A model generated the notes under the pieces. That model saw only the letters and a program-made list of their open reading frames with translations, was not told where the DNA came from and did not search any database. Position numbers and translations under genes: made by a program. From assembly GCA_016720425.1 (NCBI GenBank), contig JADKKQ010000004.1, positions 186,001-250,000 on the forward strand: DNA of 64,000 nucleotides. Direction: 5' to 3'. Shown here piece after piece: positions 35,714 through 48,275 of the stretch. The DNA comes from Betaproteobacteria bacterium. GTDB lineage: Bacteria; Pseudomonadota; Gammaproteobacteria; Burkholderiales; Casimicrobiaceae. The first letter of the stretch is position 1. Every line of letters begins with the position of its first letter.

Positions 35714-36598
35714 GTGAACGACAACACGCGCACGGGCTGGCTGTTCGTGGCGCCGGCGGTGGTCATCATGCTGGTTGCCTGCCTGTACCCGGTGCTCTCC
35801 GCCGTGCACCTGGGCTTCTACGAGTGGAGCATGGGCACGCCGTGGTCGGAGGCGAAGTGGGCGGGGTGGACGTCGTTCCAGATCGCGTTCACCGAGCCGT
35901 CCGTGTGGCGCAGCCTGTGGACGACGCTCAAGTTCGCCGCGGTCAGCGTGTCGGCGGAGATGGTGCTGGGCATCGCGCTGGCGCTGGCGCTCGAGAGCAA
36001 CCTGCGCGGCATGGCGTTCTTCCGCTCGCTGTTCATCCTGCCGATGATGGTGGCGCCGATCGCCGTCGGCCTCACCTGGCGGTACATGTTCGACGCCCAG
36101 TTCGGGCTGATCAACGCCGTCCTCGTCGCGCTCGGTTTCGCCGCCAAGGGCTGGCTGGCCGAGGAGTCGCTGGCGTTCGCGGCGATCATCATCGCCGACA
36201 TCTGGCAGTGGACGCCGTTCGTCTTCATCATGGTCGTCGCCGGCCTCGCCAACGTCGACAGCAGCGTGCTCGAGGCAGCGCGCATCGACGGCGCGCGCTG
36301 GTGGACGGTGACCACCCGCGTCAAGCTGCCGATGATCGCCCACGTGCTCGCGATCACGCTGGTGATGCGGCTGATCGACGCCTTCCGCGTGCTGGAGGTG
36401 ATCTACGTGCTGACCTTCGGCGGGCCGGGCGAGTCCACCGAGGTGCTGTCGCTGCACATCTACAAGACCGCGTTCATCGGCCAGAAGCTCGGCGCCGCGT
36501 CGGCGATCTCGGTGCTGCTGCTGGTCGTCGTCATGGTGCTCACCTGGCTGGCGCTGCGGATGTCGAACCCGATGCGGGACAACGAGGGGGATCGATGA
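35714..36598 (+). CDS. Sugar ABC transporter permease (UgpA/MalF type)
   Basis: 294-residue inner-membrane permease with six predicted helices (about 10-30, 72-95, 106-128, 157-180, 205-225, 260-282). The cytoplasmic EAA loop that docks on the ATPase is EAARIDGARWWTVTTRVKLP near residue 188. GTG 35714 is chosen for the AGGAG site 9-10 bases upstream; an in-frame ATG at 35618 would overlap the binding-protein stop and adds unconserved sequence. Overlaps the next permease gene by 4 bases (ATGA). Confidence 0.92.
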   Translation: MNDNTRTGWLFVAPAVVIMLVACLYPVLSAVHLGFYEWSMGTPWSEAKWAGWTSFQIAFTEPSVWRSLWTTLKFAAVSVSAEMVLGIALALALESNLRGMAFFRSLFILPMMVAPIAVGLTWRYMFDAQFGLINAVLVALGFAAKGWLAEESLAFAAIIIADIWQWTPFVFIMVVAGLANVDSSVLEAARIDGARWWTVTTRVKLPMIAHVLAITLVMRLIDAFRVLEVIYVLTFGGPGESTEVLSLHIYKTAFIGQKLGAASAISVLLLVVVMVLTWLALRMSNPMRDNEGDR

Positions 36599-37416
36599 CT
36601 CTTCCGCTCGCGGGCCTGCTGCGCTACGGGGCCCTGTCGCTGCTCGGCGTGCTGTGCATCGGCCCGATTGCGGTGATGGTGCTGACGTCGTTCAAGACGC
36701 AGGCGCAGACGTTCACCACCGGACTCTCGTTCTTCTTCCTGCCGACGCTCGAGAACTACCGCGACGTGCTGTTCGACGCGAGCTTCGGCCGCTATCTGGT
36801 CAATTCGCTGATCGTCGGCGTCGTCGCCACGCTGATCACGCTGCTGCTGGGGTGCATGGCCGCGTACGGGATGGCGCGCTTCTCGTTCGCGGGGCGCAAG
36901 GCGCTCGCCTACACCACGCTGATGCTGCGCACCGTGCCGCTGGCGGTGATCGCCGTGCCGGTGTTCATGATCTGGAGCGACTGGAAGCTCACCAACTCGC
37001 TCCTCGGCCTGATCCTGCTCTACGTCGCCGTCAACCTGCCGTTCACCATCTGGCTGCTGTACGGCTTCGTGCTGCAGGTGCCGGTCGAGCTCGAGGAGGC
37101 GGCGGCCATCGACGGCTGCCGGCCGTGGAAGGTGTTCCTGCGCATCGTGCTGCCGCTGATCCGGCCGGGCCTCGCGGCGGCGGCGATCTTCACCTTCCGC
37201 ATCGCCTGGAACGAGTTCATCCTGGCGCTGGTGCTGACCGACCGGTCGACGCGGACGCTGCCCGTCGCGGCGTCGCTCTACGTCACCGACCTTGGCGTCG
37301 AGTGGGGCAAGCTGATGGCATTGGCGACGCTGATCGCCATGCCGCCGCTGATCTTCACCTTCCTCGCCGCGCGCCAGGTGATCAGCGGGCTCACCGCCGG
37401 GGCGGTCAAGGGCTGA
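36595..37416 (+). CDS. Sugar ABC transporter permease (UgpE/MalG type)
   Basis: 273-residue second permease with six helices. Its EAA loop is EEAAAIDGCRPWKVFLRIVL near residue 165, followed by RPGLAAAAIFTFRIAWNEF, typical of MalG-type subunits. The ATG overlaps the stop of the first permease gene, indicating coupled translation. Last gene of the plus-strand operon; a REP-like element and a terminator serving the opposite strand follow. Confidence 0.93.
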   Translation: MTLPLAGLLRYGALSLLGVLCIGPIAVMVLTSFKTQAQTFTTGLSFFFLPTLENYRDVLFDASFGRYLVNSLIVGVVATLITLLLGCMAAYGMARFSFAGRKALAYTTLMLRTVPLAVIAVPVFMIWSDWKLTNSLLGLILLYVAVNLPFTIWLLYGFVLQVPVELEEAAAIDGCRPWKVFLRIVLPLIRPGLAAAAIFTFRIAWNEFILALVLTDRSTRTLPVAASLYVTDLGVEWGKLMALATLIAMPPLIFTFLAARQVISGLTAGAVKG

Positions 37417-37424
37417 CGGCCCCT

Positions 37425-37496
37425 TGTAGGAGGGCCTTCAGGCCCGAATGCGGTTTCGGGTGCACGACGCACTCGCGGCCGAAGCGGTTCCCACAC
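37425..37496. repeat. REP-like inverted doublet
   Basis: Starts TGTAGGAG (37425-37432) and ends near TTCCCACA (37488-37495), inversely related ends like those of REP/BIME doublets in gammaproteobacteria and relatives. The left unit has a perfect hairpin GGGCCT-TC-AGGCCC (37432-37445); the right unit is GCGGCCGAAGCGGTTC. It lies just after the last permease gene and may stabilise mRNA 3' ends. No other copy was spotted by eye in this window. Confidence 0.6.
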
Positions 37497-37539
37497 GATC
37501 TGCCCGGCGAACGCTTCCGCAGCGAACCCGTCGAAGAGC

Positions 37540-37578
37540 AAAAACGCCGGCCGGCCCCGATGAAGGAGCCGGCCGGCG
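37540..37578 (-). terminator. Intrinsic terminator downstream of cstA
   Basis: A perfect 11-bp stem, CGCCGGCCGGC (37545-37555) with GCCGGCCGGCG (37568-37578), and a 12-base loop. On the minus strand it is followed by TTTTTG (plus-strand caaaaa at 37539-37544). It sits 46 bases after the cstA stop and ends that transcript. Confidence 0.8.
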
Positions 37579-37623
37579 CCTGAGCGAGCGCCCGTGGAGG
37601 CGCGTCGATTCGTGCGGCGTCGG

Positions 37624-39435
37624 TCAGTCGCTCGCCAGAGCGAGCACCTTGTCGCCGTAGTTGTCCGTCACCGACCGCTCGATCTTCAGCAGCGAGTGCC
37701 AGCGGCGGAACGCGGCGACGAAGACGATGGTGATCAGCACCATCAGCACCACCGACAGCGTCGCGAGCAGGTACAGGTTTTTCGGCATGAAGTTGGTGGT
37801 CACGTTGAGGTAACCGGCCCACATGACGATCGGGAAGACGAGCAGCGCGGGCACGGCCGTCACCCAGGCATAGCGCGCCTTGCCCAGCCGGATCAGCATC
37901 GTGGTGCCGACGATCAGCGCGCACGAGGCGAGCAGCTGGTTGGCCATGCCGAACAGCGGCCAGATCGTCGCGATGTCGCCGGTGTAGACGAGGTATCCCC
38001 AGGCGCCGGTGAACAGCGCGCTGGTGACGACCACGCCCGGCGTCCAGTGGTTGTCGGCGAAGCGCGGGTACACGCGACCGAGCATCTCCTGCAGCAGGTA
38101 CCGGCCGACGCGGGTTCCGGCGTCGACGGCGGTCAGGATGAAGACGGCTTCGAACATGATGGCGAAGTGGTACCAGTAGGCCATCATGCCGTCCATGAAC
38201 GGCACCGAGGAGAAGATGTAGGCCATGCCGACCGCCAGCGAGACGGCGCCGCCGGGCCGGCCCTGCAGCTGCTCGCCCACCTGGGTCGCGAGCTCGGGCA
38301 GGTTGACCGTGGCAATGCCCAGCTTGGCGAACGCGGCCGGCGCGGCGTTGATGGCGAAGTAGTCGGCGGGGACCAGCACGCAGGCGGCGATCAGCGCCAT
38401 GATGGCGACGAAGCCCTCGGTCAGCATCGCGCCGTAGCCGACGAAGAGGATGTCCTTCTCCTTGGCGATCATCTTCGGCGTCGTGCCGGAGCCGATGATC
38501 GCGTGGAAGCCCGACAGCGCGCCGCAGGCGATGGTGATGAACAGGAACGGGAACGCGGCCCCCGGGATCACGGGGCCGCCGCCCGAGATGTACGGCGTGA
38601 ACGCCGGCATCTGCAGCGCGGGATTGATGAACACGATGCCGATCGCCAGCGCGGCGATGGTCCCGATCTTGAGGTAGGTGGACAGGTAGTCGCGCGGGAC
38701 CAGCAGGAACCACACCGGCAGGACCGAGGCGAAGAAGCCGTACACCGGGATGATGACGGCCAGCTCCTTCTTCGAGAAGGTCAGCAGCTGCGCCAGCGTC
38801 GGGTTGGCGGCGACGTGCGGGCCGACGACGATCGACAGCGCGAGCAGGCCGACGCCGATGAGGCTGCCGCCCCGGATGTCGCCGGGACGGACCTTCTGCA
38901 TGTAGACGCCCATGACCATCGCGATCGGGATCGTGGCGAGGACGGTGAACGTGCCCCAGGGGCTGTTGAACATCGCGTTGACGACGGCGATCGACAGGCC
39001 CGCCAGCGTCAGGATCAGGATGAAGAGGATGGAGATGGAGGCCACCTTGCCGGTGGTCTTGCCGATCTCCGTCTCGGCGATCATCGACAGGCTGCGGCCC
39101 TTGTGCCGGACCGAGGCGAACAGCACGACCATGTCGTGCACCCCGCCGGCCAGCACGCAGCCGATCAGGATCCACAGCGCGCCGGGCATGTAGCCGAACT
39201 GCGCCGCCAGGACGGGTCCGAGCAGCGGCCCGGCGGCGGCGATCGCCGCGAAGTGGTGGCCGAACAGCACGTACTTGTTGGTCTTGACGTAGTCGTGACC
39301 GTCGTTCATGGTCACCGCGGGGGTCTCGCGCTCGTCGCGCAGGTTCATCACCTTGGTGGCCAGGAACAGGCCGTAGAACCGGTAGGCGATGGCAAAGAGG
39401 CAGGCCGCGACGAAGATCAGTGTCAACGAACTCAT
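37624..39435 (-). CDS. cstA: CstA/BtsT-family pyruvate or peptide transporter
   Basis: 603-residue carbon-starvation-protein family transporter with at least 14 hydrophobic segments. Family motifs are DYVKTNKYVLFGHHFAAIAA near residue 48 and LGPVLAAQFGYMPGALWIL near 72, and SGFHAIIGSGTTPKMI near 305. E. coli CstA and BtsT (about 700 residues) import pyruvate and peptides. This version is shorter at the C-terminus, like many CstA proteins of other phyla. Start ATG 39435 has a GAAAGGAGAAACGG leader. It is immediately downstream of a LytTR/LytS pair like BtsR/BtsS, which activates btsT on sensing pyruvate, and the PDH genes follow upstream, so pyruvate is the likely substrate. Confidence 0.9.
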   Translation of the reverse strand: MSSLTLIFVAACLFAIAYRFYGLFLATKVMNLRDERETPAVTMNDGHDYVKTNKYVLFGHHFAAIAAAGPLLGPVLAAQFGYMPGALWILIGCVLAGGVHDMVVLFASVRHKGRSLSMIAETEIGKTTGKVASISILFILILTLAGLSIAVVNAMFNSPWGTFTVLATIPIAMVMGVYMQKVRPGDIRGGSLIGVGLLALSIVVGPHVAANPTLAQLLTFSKKELAVIIPVYGFFASVLPVWFLLVPRDYLSTYLKIGTIAALAIGIVFINPALQMPAFTPYISGGGPVIPGAAFPFLFITIACGALSGFHAIIGSGTTPKMIAKEKDILFVGYGAMLTEGFVAIMALIAACVLVPADYFAINAAPAAFAKLGIATVNLPELATQVGEQLQGRPGGAVSLAVGMAYIFSSVPFMDGMMAYWYHFAIMFEAVFILTAVDAGTRVGRYLLQEMLGRVYPRFADNHWTPGVVVTSALFTGAWGYLVYTGDIATIWPLFGMANQLLASCALIVGTTMLIRLGKARYAWVTAVPALLVFPIVMWAGYLNVTTNFMPKNLYLLATLSVVLMVLITIVFVAAFRRWHSLLKIERSVTDNYGDKVLALASD

Positions 39436-39634
39436 CCGTTTCTCCTTTCGTGGAGGTGTGCGATCCGGAGCGTCTTCCGCGCACGGGGGCAGCCCGCGTC
39501 AGCCGGGCAACACCGTGGCATCGGTCATGCCGGGCAATCTAGCGCCAATGCGGATGGGCCGAGACCGGTTTCTCGCGAGCGGTTCGCCGGGGCCGCGAGC
39601 GGTCGGCACGTGGCGCCAGCGGCGCCAGGAAGGA

Positions 39635-40351
39635 TCAGCCGATGAGCAGCGTGTCCTTGATTTCGCGCAGGAAGCGTCGGCTCACCGGCACTTTCTTCCC
39701 GCTTCGCGTGACGATCTCGGCGGCGCCGTTGTCGAGCAGTTCGATCTGCGTCACCTGGTCCAGGTTGACGAGGTATTGCCGGTGGCAGCGCACGAGCGGG
39801 GTGCGCTCCTGCAGCAGCTTGAGCGTGAGCTCGGTGACCCCCTGACGGCCGGCGCAAACCACCTGGACGCCCGACAGCTCGCTGTTGACGTACTCGATCT
39901 CGCCCATCGGCAGCAGCACGACGCGGTTGCGCGACAGGCAGGGGACGTGATGCAGCCGGCCGTCCATCGCGGGCGGAGTCCGCGGCATCGGTCGCGCGCC
40001 GCCCTGCAGCCAGTCGAGCGTCCGGGCCAGCCGCCGGGGGTCGATGGGCTTCAGCAGGTAGTCGGTCGCGTGCTCCTCGAAGGCCTTCAGCGCGTGCTCG
40101 TCGTAGGCGGTCACGAACACGACGCTGGGCATCGCGGAGGGGTCGATCATCGCCACCATCTCCAGCCCGCTGACGCGCGGCATCTGGATGTCGAGGAAGA
40201 CGACGTCGGGCCGCAGCCGGTGGATCGCGGCCAGCCCCTCGATGGCGTTGGCGCACTCCGCCACGACCTCGACGCCGCCGGCGGCCGCGAGCAGCGCCTT
40301 CAGCTCCGCGCGGGACGGCGCCTCGTCGTCGACGACGATGGCGCTCAGCAT
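39635..40351 (-). CDS. LytTR-type response regulator (BtsR/YehT-like)
   Basis: 238-residue response regulator. The receiver domain (1-118) has the acidic pair VVDDEAPSR, the phosphorylated aspartate at residue 54 in VVFLDIQMP, threonine in FVTAYDEHALKAFE and lysine in YLLKPID. The LytTR DNA-binding domain (about 130-238) includes LPMGEIEYVNSELSG, VRCHRQYLVNLDQV and VSRRFLREIKDTL. Start overlaps the kinase gene end by 7 bases, so the pair is co-translated. Likely target is the adjacent cstA promoter in 39436-39634. Confidence 0.92.
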   Translation of the reverse strand: MLSAIVVDDEAPSRAELKALLAAAGGVEVVAECANAIEGLAAIHRLRPDVVFLDIQMPRVSGLEMVAMIDPSAMPSVVFVTAYDEHALKAFEEHATDYLLKPIDPRRLARTLDWLQGGARPMPRTPPAMDGRLHHVPCLSRNRVVLLPMGEIEYVNSELSGVQVVCAGRQGVTELTLKLLQERTPLVRCHRQYLVNLDQVTQIELLDNGAAEIVTRSGKKVPVSRRFLREIKDTLLIG

Positions 40352-42051
40352 GCGACGGCCTTCGTCTCCAGCGGCAGGCGAATGGCGACGCGCGTCCAGC
40401 GTTCCGGCTCGCAGGTCACGCTGACGCCGTAGGCCGAGCCGTAGCGGATCTTGATCCGCCGATCGACGAGGTTCATGCCGAGCCCGTCCTTCGCCGGAGT
40501 CGCGGGATACAGGCCGGCGCTGTCCTCGACCACGATCTCCAGCTCGCCGTCGCGCTGCGCGGCGCGGATGTCGATCCGCCCGGGCTCGATCATCTGCGCG
40601 ATGCCGTGCTTGATCGCGTTCTCGACGATCGGCTGCAGCGTGAAGGCGGGCAGCGGCGCCTGGCGCAGGTCCGCCGGCACGTCGATCGCGATGCGCAGCC
40701 GGTCGGCGAACCGCGCGAGCTCGATCCGCAGGTAGGCCTCGACGTGCTCGAGTTCGTCGTCGAGCGTGGTCTCGGTGCTCGGCTGCTTGAGGCTCTTGCG
40801 GAAGAACGTCGACAGGTAGCGGACGATCCGGCGCGCCTCGTCGGGGTCGCTGCGGATGACGGCGGCCAGCGTGTTCAGCGCGTTGAACAGGAAGTGCGGG
40901 TTGATCTGCGCCTGCAGCAGCTTGATCTCCGACTGCGCCAGCAGCCGCTTCTGCTCCTCGATCGTGCCGGCGAGGATCTGGTTGGACAAGAGGCGCGCGA
41001 TGCCTTCGCCGAGCGTCCGGTTGAGCGACGAGAAGAACTTCCGCTTCGGTTCGTAGAGCTTGATCGTGCCGAACACCCGGTTGCCTTCGCCGCGCAGCGG
41101 GATGACCAGCGACGAGCCGAGCTTGCAGTCCCGGGCGATCGCGCAGGCGTAGGGAATCGCGGCGCCGTCGGCGTAGACGACCTCGTTGCGGGCGATCGCG
41201 TCGAAGGTGTGCGGCGACGAGATCGGCGCGCCCGGTCGGTGGTGGTCGGCGCCGATGCCGACGAAGGCGAGGACGGTCTCGCAGTCGGTGATCGCCACGG
41301 CGCCGACGCCCGTCTCCTCCTGGATGACCCGGGCCATCCGGGTGCAGTTCTGCTCGTCGAAGCCCTGCATCAGGATGCCGACGGTGCGGTGGGCGATGCG
41401 CAGCGCCTTCTCGGAGAAGGCGATCGAGTAGCGCTCGAGCGTGTCCCGGCGATCGAGGATCAGGCGCATGAACAGCGCGGCGCCCAGCGCGTTGGTCAGG
41501 ATCATCGGCGCCGCGATGTGCGCCACGAGGCGCGCCGCCTGGTCGAACGGCTTCGCCATCAGCAGGATGATGACCATCTGCATCGCCTCGGCGAGCAGCG
41601 TGGTCACCAGCGCGACCGACGGCTGCAGGATCCGGGCGGCCTGGTTGCGCCGAAGCAGGTACGCGTGGAAGCCGCCGCCGAGCAGCCCCTCGACGGTGGT
41701 CGAGACGGCGCAGGCCGAATCGGTGAAGCCGCCCAGCGAGTAGCGGTGCAGGCCGCCGGTGAGGCCGACCAGGAAGCCCACCAGCGGCCCGCCCAGCAGG
41801 CCGCCGAGCACCGCGCCGATCGCGCGGGTGTTGGCGATCGCGCCCTCGATCTGGAAGCCGAAGTAGGTTCCCATGATGCAGAACCCGGAGAAGACGACGT
41901 AGCAGACCAGCTTGTCGGGCAGGCGCACGGTGACCTGCATCAACGGCGCGAACAGCGGCGTCTTGGACAGCAGATAGGCAATCACCAGATAGATGCACAT
42001 CTGCTGCATCAGATTGCCGATCAGGGCAAGGTGATTGATCTGCTCGAGCAT
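40345..42051 (-). CDS. LytS-family sensor histidine kinase (BtsS/YehU-like)
   Basis: 568-residue membrane kinase. The first 200 residues contain five to six helices of the 5TM receptor type (5TMR-LYT), with NTRAIGAVLGGLLGGPLVGFLVGLTGG (about 75-101) as hallmark. A GAF-like domain follows (about 220-360), then the His-kinase domain with QINPHFLFNALNTL placing the phospho-acceptor histidine at residue 386. The ATPase part has PIVENAIKHGI and DGLGMNLVDRRI. In E. coli BtsS this fold binds pyruvate with high affinity; here that is inferred from family and neighbours. Confidence 0.92.
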   Translation of the reverse strand: MLEQINHLALIGNLMQQMCIYLVIAYLLSKTPLFAPLMQVTVRLPDKLVCYVVFSGFCIMGTYFGFQIEGAIANTRAIGAVLGGLLGGPLVGFLVGLTGGLHRYSLGGFTDSACAVSTTVEGLLGGGFHAYLLRRNQAARILQPSVALVTTLLAEAMQMVIILLMAKPFDQAARLVAHIAAPMILTNALGAALFMRLILDRRDTLERYSIAFSEKALRIAHRTVGILMQGFDEQNCTRMARVIQEETGVGAVAITDCETVLAFVGIGADHHRPGAPISSPHTFDAIARNEVVYADGAAIPYACAIARDCKLGSSLVIPLRGEGNRVFGTIKLYEPKRKFFSSLNRTLGEGIARLLSNQILAGTIEEQKRLLAQSEIKLLQAQINPHFLFNALNTLAAVIRSDPDEARRIVRYLSTFFRKSLKQPSTETTLDDELEHVEAYLRIELARFADRLRIAIDVPADLRQAPLPAFTLQPIVENAIKHGIAQMIEPGRIDIRAAQRDGELEIVVEDSAGLYPATPAKDGLGMNLVDRRIKIRYGSAYGVSVTCEPERWTRVAIRLPLETKAVAC

Positions 42052-42227
42052 GGTCGGCGGCCGGTGAGGCGTCCGCCGACAATTCTACGGCGCCGGCGCC
42101 AATACAGACAGCGGAAATGGCGGCACCGGGCCGCCGGGAGCGCGTCGCCTCCGCCGTGCCGCAGCCGCAGAACGCGGCGCGGTCCGCCACCGCGGCGAAA
42201 CGCCGCGGGTGCGTCAGCGGGCGAAGA

Positions 42228-44045
<1,818 letters not shown>

Positions 44046-44066
44046 GGCGGCCTTCGGTCGATGACG

Positions 44067-45401
44067 TTAGAGCATCACGCGCCGCATGTCGGCGAGCAGC
44101 GCGCCGAGATACGCGGTGAACCGCGCGGCCGACGCGCCGTCGATCACGCGGTGGTCGTAGGACAGCGACAGCGGCACCAGCAGCCGGGGCACGAACGCCT
44201 TGCCGTCCCAGACCGGCTTCAGCGCGCTCTTCGACACGCCGAGGATCGCGAGCTCCGGGGCGTTGATGATCGGCGTGAACGCGGTGCCGCCGATGCCGCC
44301 CAGCGACGAGATGGTGAAGCAGCCACCCTGCATGTCGGCCGGGCCGAGCTTGCCCTCGCGCGCCCGGGCCGAGAGCTCGCCCATTTCCTTCGCGATCTGC
44401 AGCACGCCCTTCTGGTCGGCGTTCTTCAGCACCGGCACGACCAGCCCGTTGGGGGTGTCGGCGGCGAAGCCGATGTGGAAATACTGCTTCAGCACCAGGT
44501 TGTCACCGTCGAGCGAGGCGTTGAAGTCCGGGAACTTCTTCAGCGCCGCGACGCTCGCCTTGATCATGAACGCGAGCATCGTCAGCTTGACGCCGGACTT
44601 CTCGTTCTCCTTGTTCTGCGCGACGCGGAACGCCTCGAGGTCGGTGATGTCCGCCTCGTCGAACTGCGTGACGTGCGGGATCATCACCCAGTTGCGGGCG
44701 AGATTGGCGCCGGAGATCTTCTTGATCCGCGACAGCGGCCGCGCCTCGACCGGCCCGAACTTCGCGAAGTCGACGGCCGGCCAGGGCAGGAGGTTGAGCG
44801 CGCCGCCGCCGGTGATCGCGCCGCCCGCGGCGGGTGCCGCGGTCGCGCCGCTCATCACCTCTTTGACGAAGCCCTGCACGTCCTCCTCGAGGATGCGGCC
44901 TTTCGGGCCGGATCCCTTGACGCGCGCGAGATCGACGCCGAGCGAGCGCGCGAACTTGCGCACCGACGGTGACGCATGCGCCCCTTTGAACGCCTCGGCG
45001 TCGACCGGCGGCGGCGCCGCGGCGGCGGTCGCGGTCGGTGCCGTTGCCGCTGCGGCCGGCGCGGCCGCGGGTGGGGCTGCGGCCGGCGCCGGAGCGGCCG
45101 CCGGCGGGGCTGCGGCGGGGGCCGGCGCGGTGGCGGGGGCGCTTGCCGCGGCCGGTGCGGCCGCGCCGGCGTCGAGCGTGAGGATCACCACGCCCTCGGC
45201 GATCCGGTCGCCGAGCTTCACCTTCAATTCCTTCACCGTGCCGGCGAAGGGCGACGGCACGTCCATCGTCGCCTTGTCGGATTCCAGCGTGACCAGCGAG
45301 TCGTCGGCTTTGACGACGTCGCCGGGCTTGACGAAGATCTCGATGACGGGGACGTCGGTGAAATCGCCGATGTCGGGGACCTTGACTTCGATCGTGCTCA
45401 T
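44067..45401 (-). CDS. aceF: Pyruvate dehydrogenase complex dihydrolipoyllysine acetyltransferase (E2)
   Basis: 444-residue E2, which transfers the acetyl group to CoA. A single lipoyl domain (1-80, lysine 43 in LESDKATMDVP) is followed by a long Ala/Pro linker (about 84-140). The peripheral-subunit-binding domain (ASPSVRKFARSLGVDLARV) lies near 145-180, and the catalytic domain ends with LSLSYDHRVIDGASAARF, which holds the catalytic His and Asp. E. coli E2 has three lipoyl domains; here E2 and E3 carry one each. Lies 13 bases downstream of aceE. Confidence 0.96.
   Translation of the reverse strand: MSTIEVKVPDIGDFTDVPVIEIFVKPGDVVKADDSLVTLESDKATMDVPSPFAGTVKELKVKLGDRIAEGVVILTLDAGAAAPAAASAPATAPAPAAAPPAAAPAPAAAPPAAAPAAAATAPTATAAAAPPPVDAEAFKGAHASPSVRKFARSLGVDLARVKGSGPKGRILEEDVQGFVKEVMSGATAAPAAGGAITGGGALNLLPWPAVDFAKFGPVEARPLSRIKKISGANLARNWVMIPHVTQFDEADITDLEAFRVAQNKENEKSGVKLTMLAFMIKASVAALKKFPDFNASLDGDNLVLKQYFHIGFAADTPNGLVVPVLKNADQKGVLQIAKEMGELSARAREGKLGPADMQGGCFTISSLGGIGGTAFTPIINAPELAILGVSKSALKPVWDGKAFVPRLLVPLSLSYDHRVIDGASAARFTAYLGALLADMRRVML
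45177..45401 (-). repeat. Lipoyl-domain direct repeat, copy in aceF
   Basis: Partner of 43821-44045. Both begin at the ATG and keep the same length without gaps. The two genes are neighbours in the same orientation, so recombination between the copies could delete the rest of aceF. Confidence 0.85.
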
Positions 45402-45414
45402 GACGGGGCCCTTC

Positions 45415-48069
<2,655 letters not shown>

Positions 48070-48200
48070 CGCCGGCTCCTCCAAGCTAAGGGGTCGCCCG
48101 GCACGAATGTCCGAGCGTTTTTGTCGTCCGATTGTATGCGCGGTCGCGCAGCCGTGCATCGCTGCACTGCGGGAGCCGGGCGGCGGCTCGGCCGGCGGCG

Positions 48201-48230
48201 ATATTACCACCAGACGGAAACTATTTCCAA
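48201..48230 (-). promoter_or_regulatory. Candidate PDH operon promoter with overlapping palindrome
   Basis: On the minus strand, TTGGAA (48225-48230) and TAATAT (48201-48206) are separated by 18 bases, about 132 bases before the aceE ATG. A perfect palindrome GGAAA-CTA-TTTCC (48216-48228) overlaps the -35, a typical repressor position. The region is strikingly AT-rich compared with its surroundings. The cognate regulator is not identified. Confidence 0.55.
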
Positions 48231-48275
48231 ATTGCCGCCCGCGACGCCGGCGACGATCGCCGCGAAGGCGTGCCG

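Noticed and set aside
39610..39626. Hairpin TGGCGCC-AGC-GGCGCCA between the LytTR gene and cstA
   Set aside because: No T-run follows on either strand, so it was not called a terminator; GGCGCC palindromes are frequent in this DNA.
42082..42110. Promoter for the LytS kinase gene (TAGAAT with GGCGCCGGCGCC in the spacer)
   Set aside because: The -10 is reasonable on the minus strand but no acceptable -35 was found, so it is not listed as a feature.
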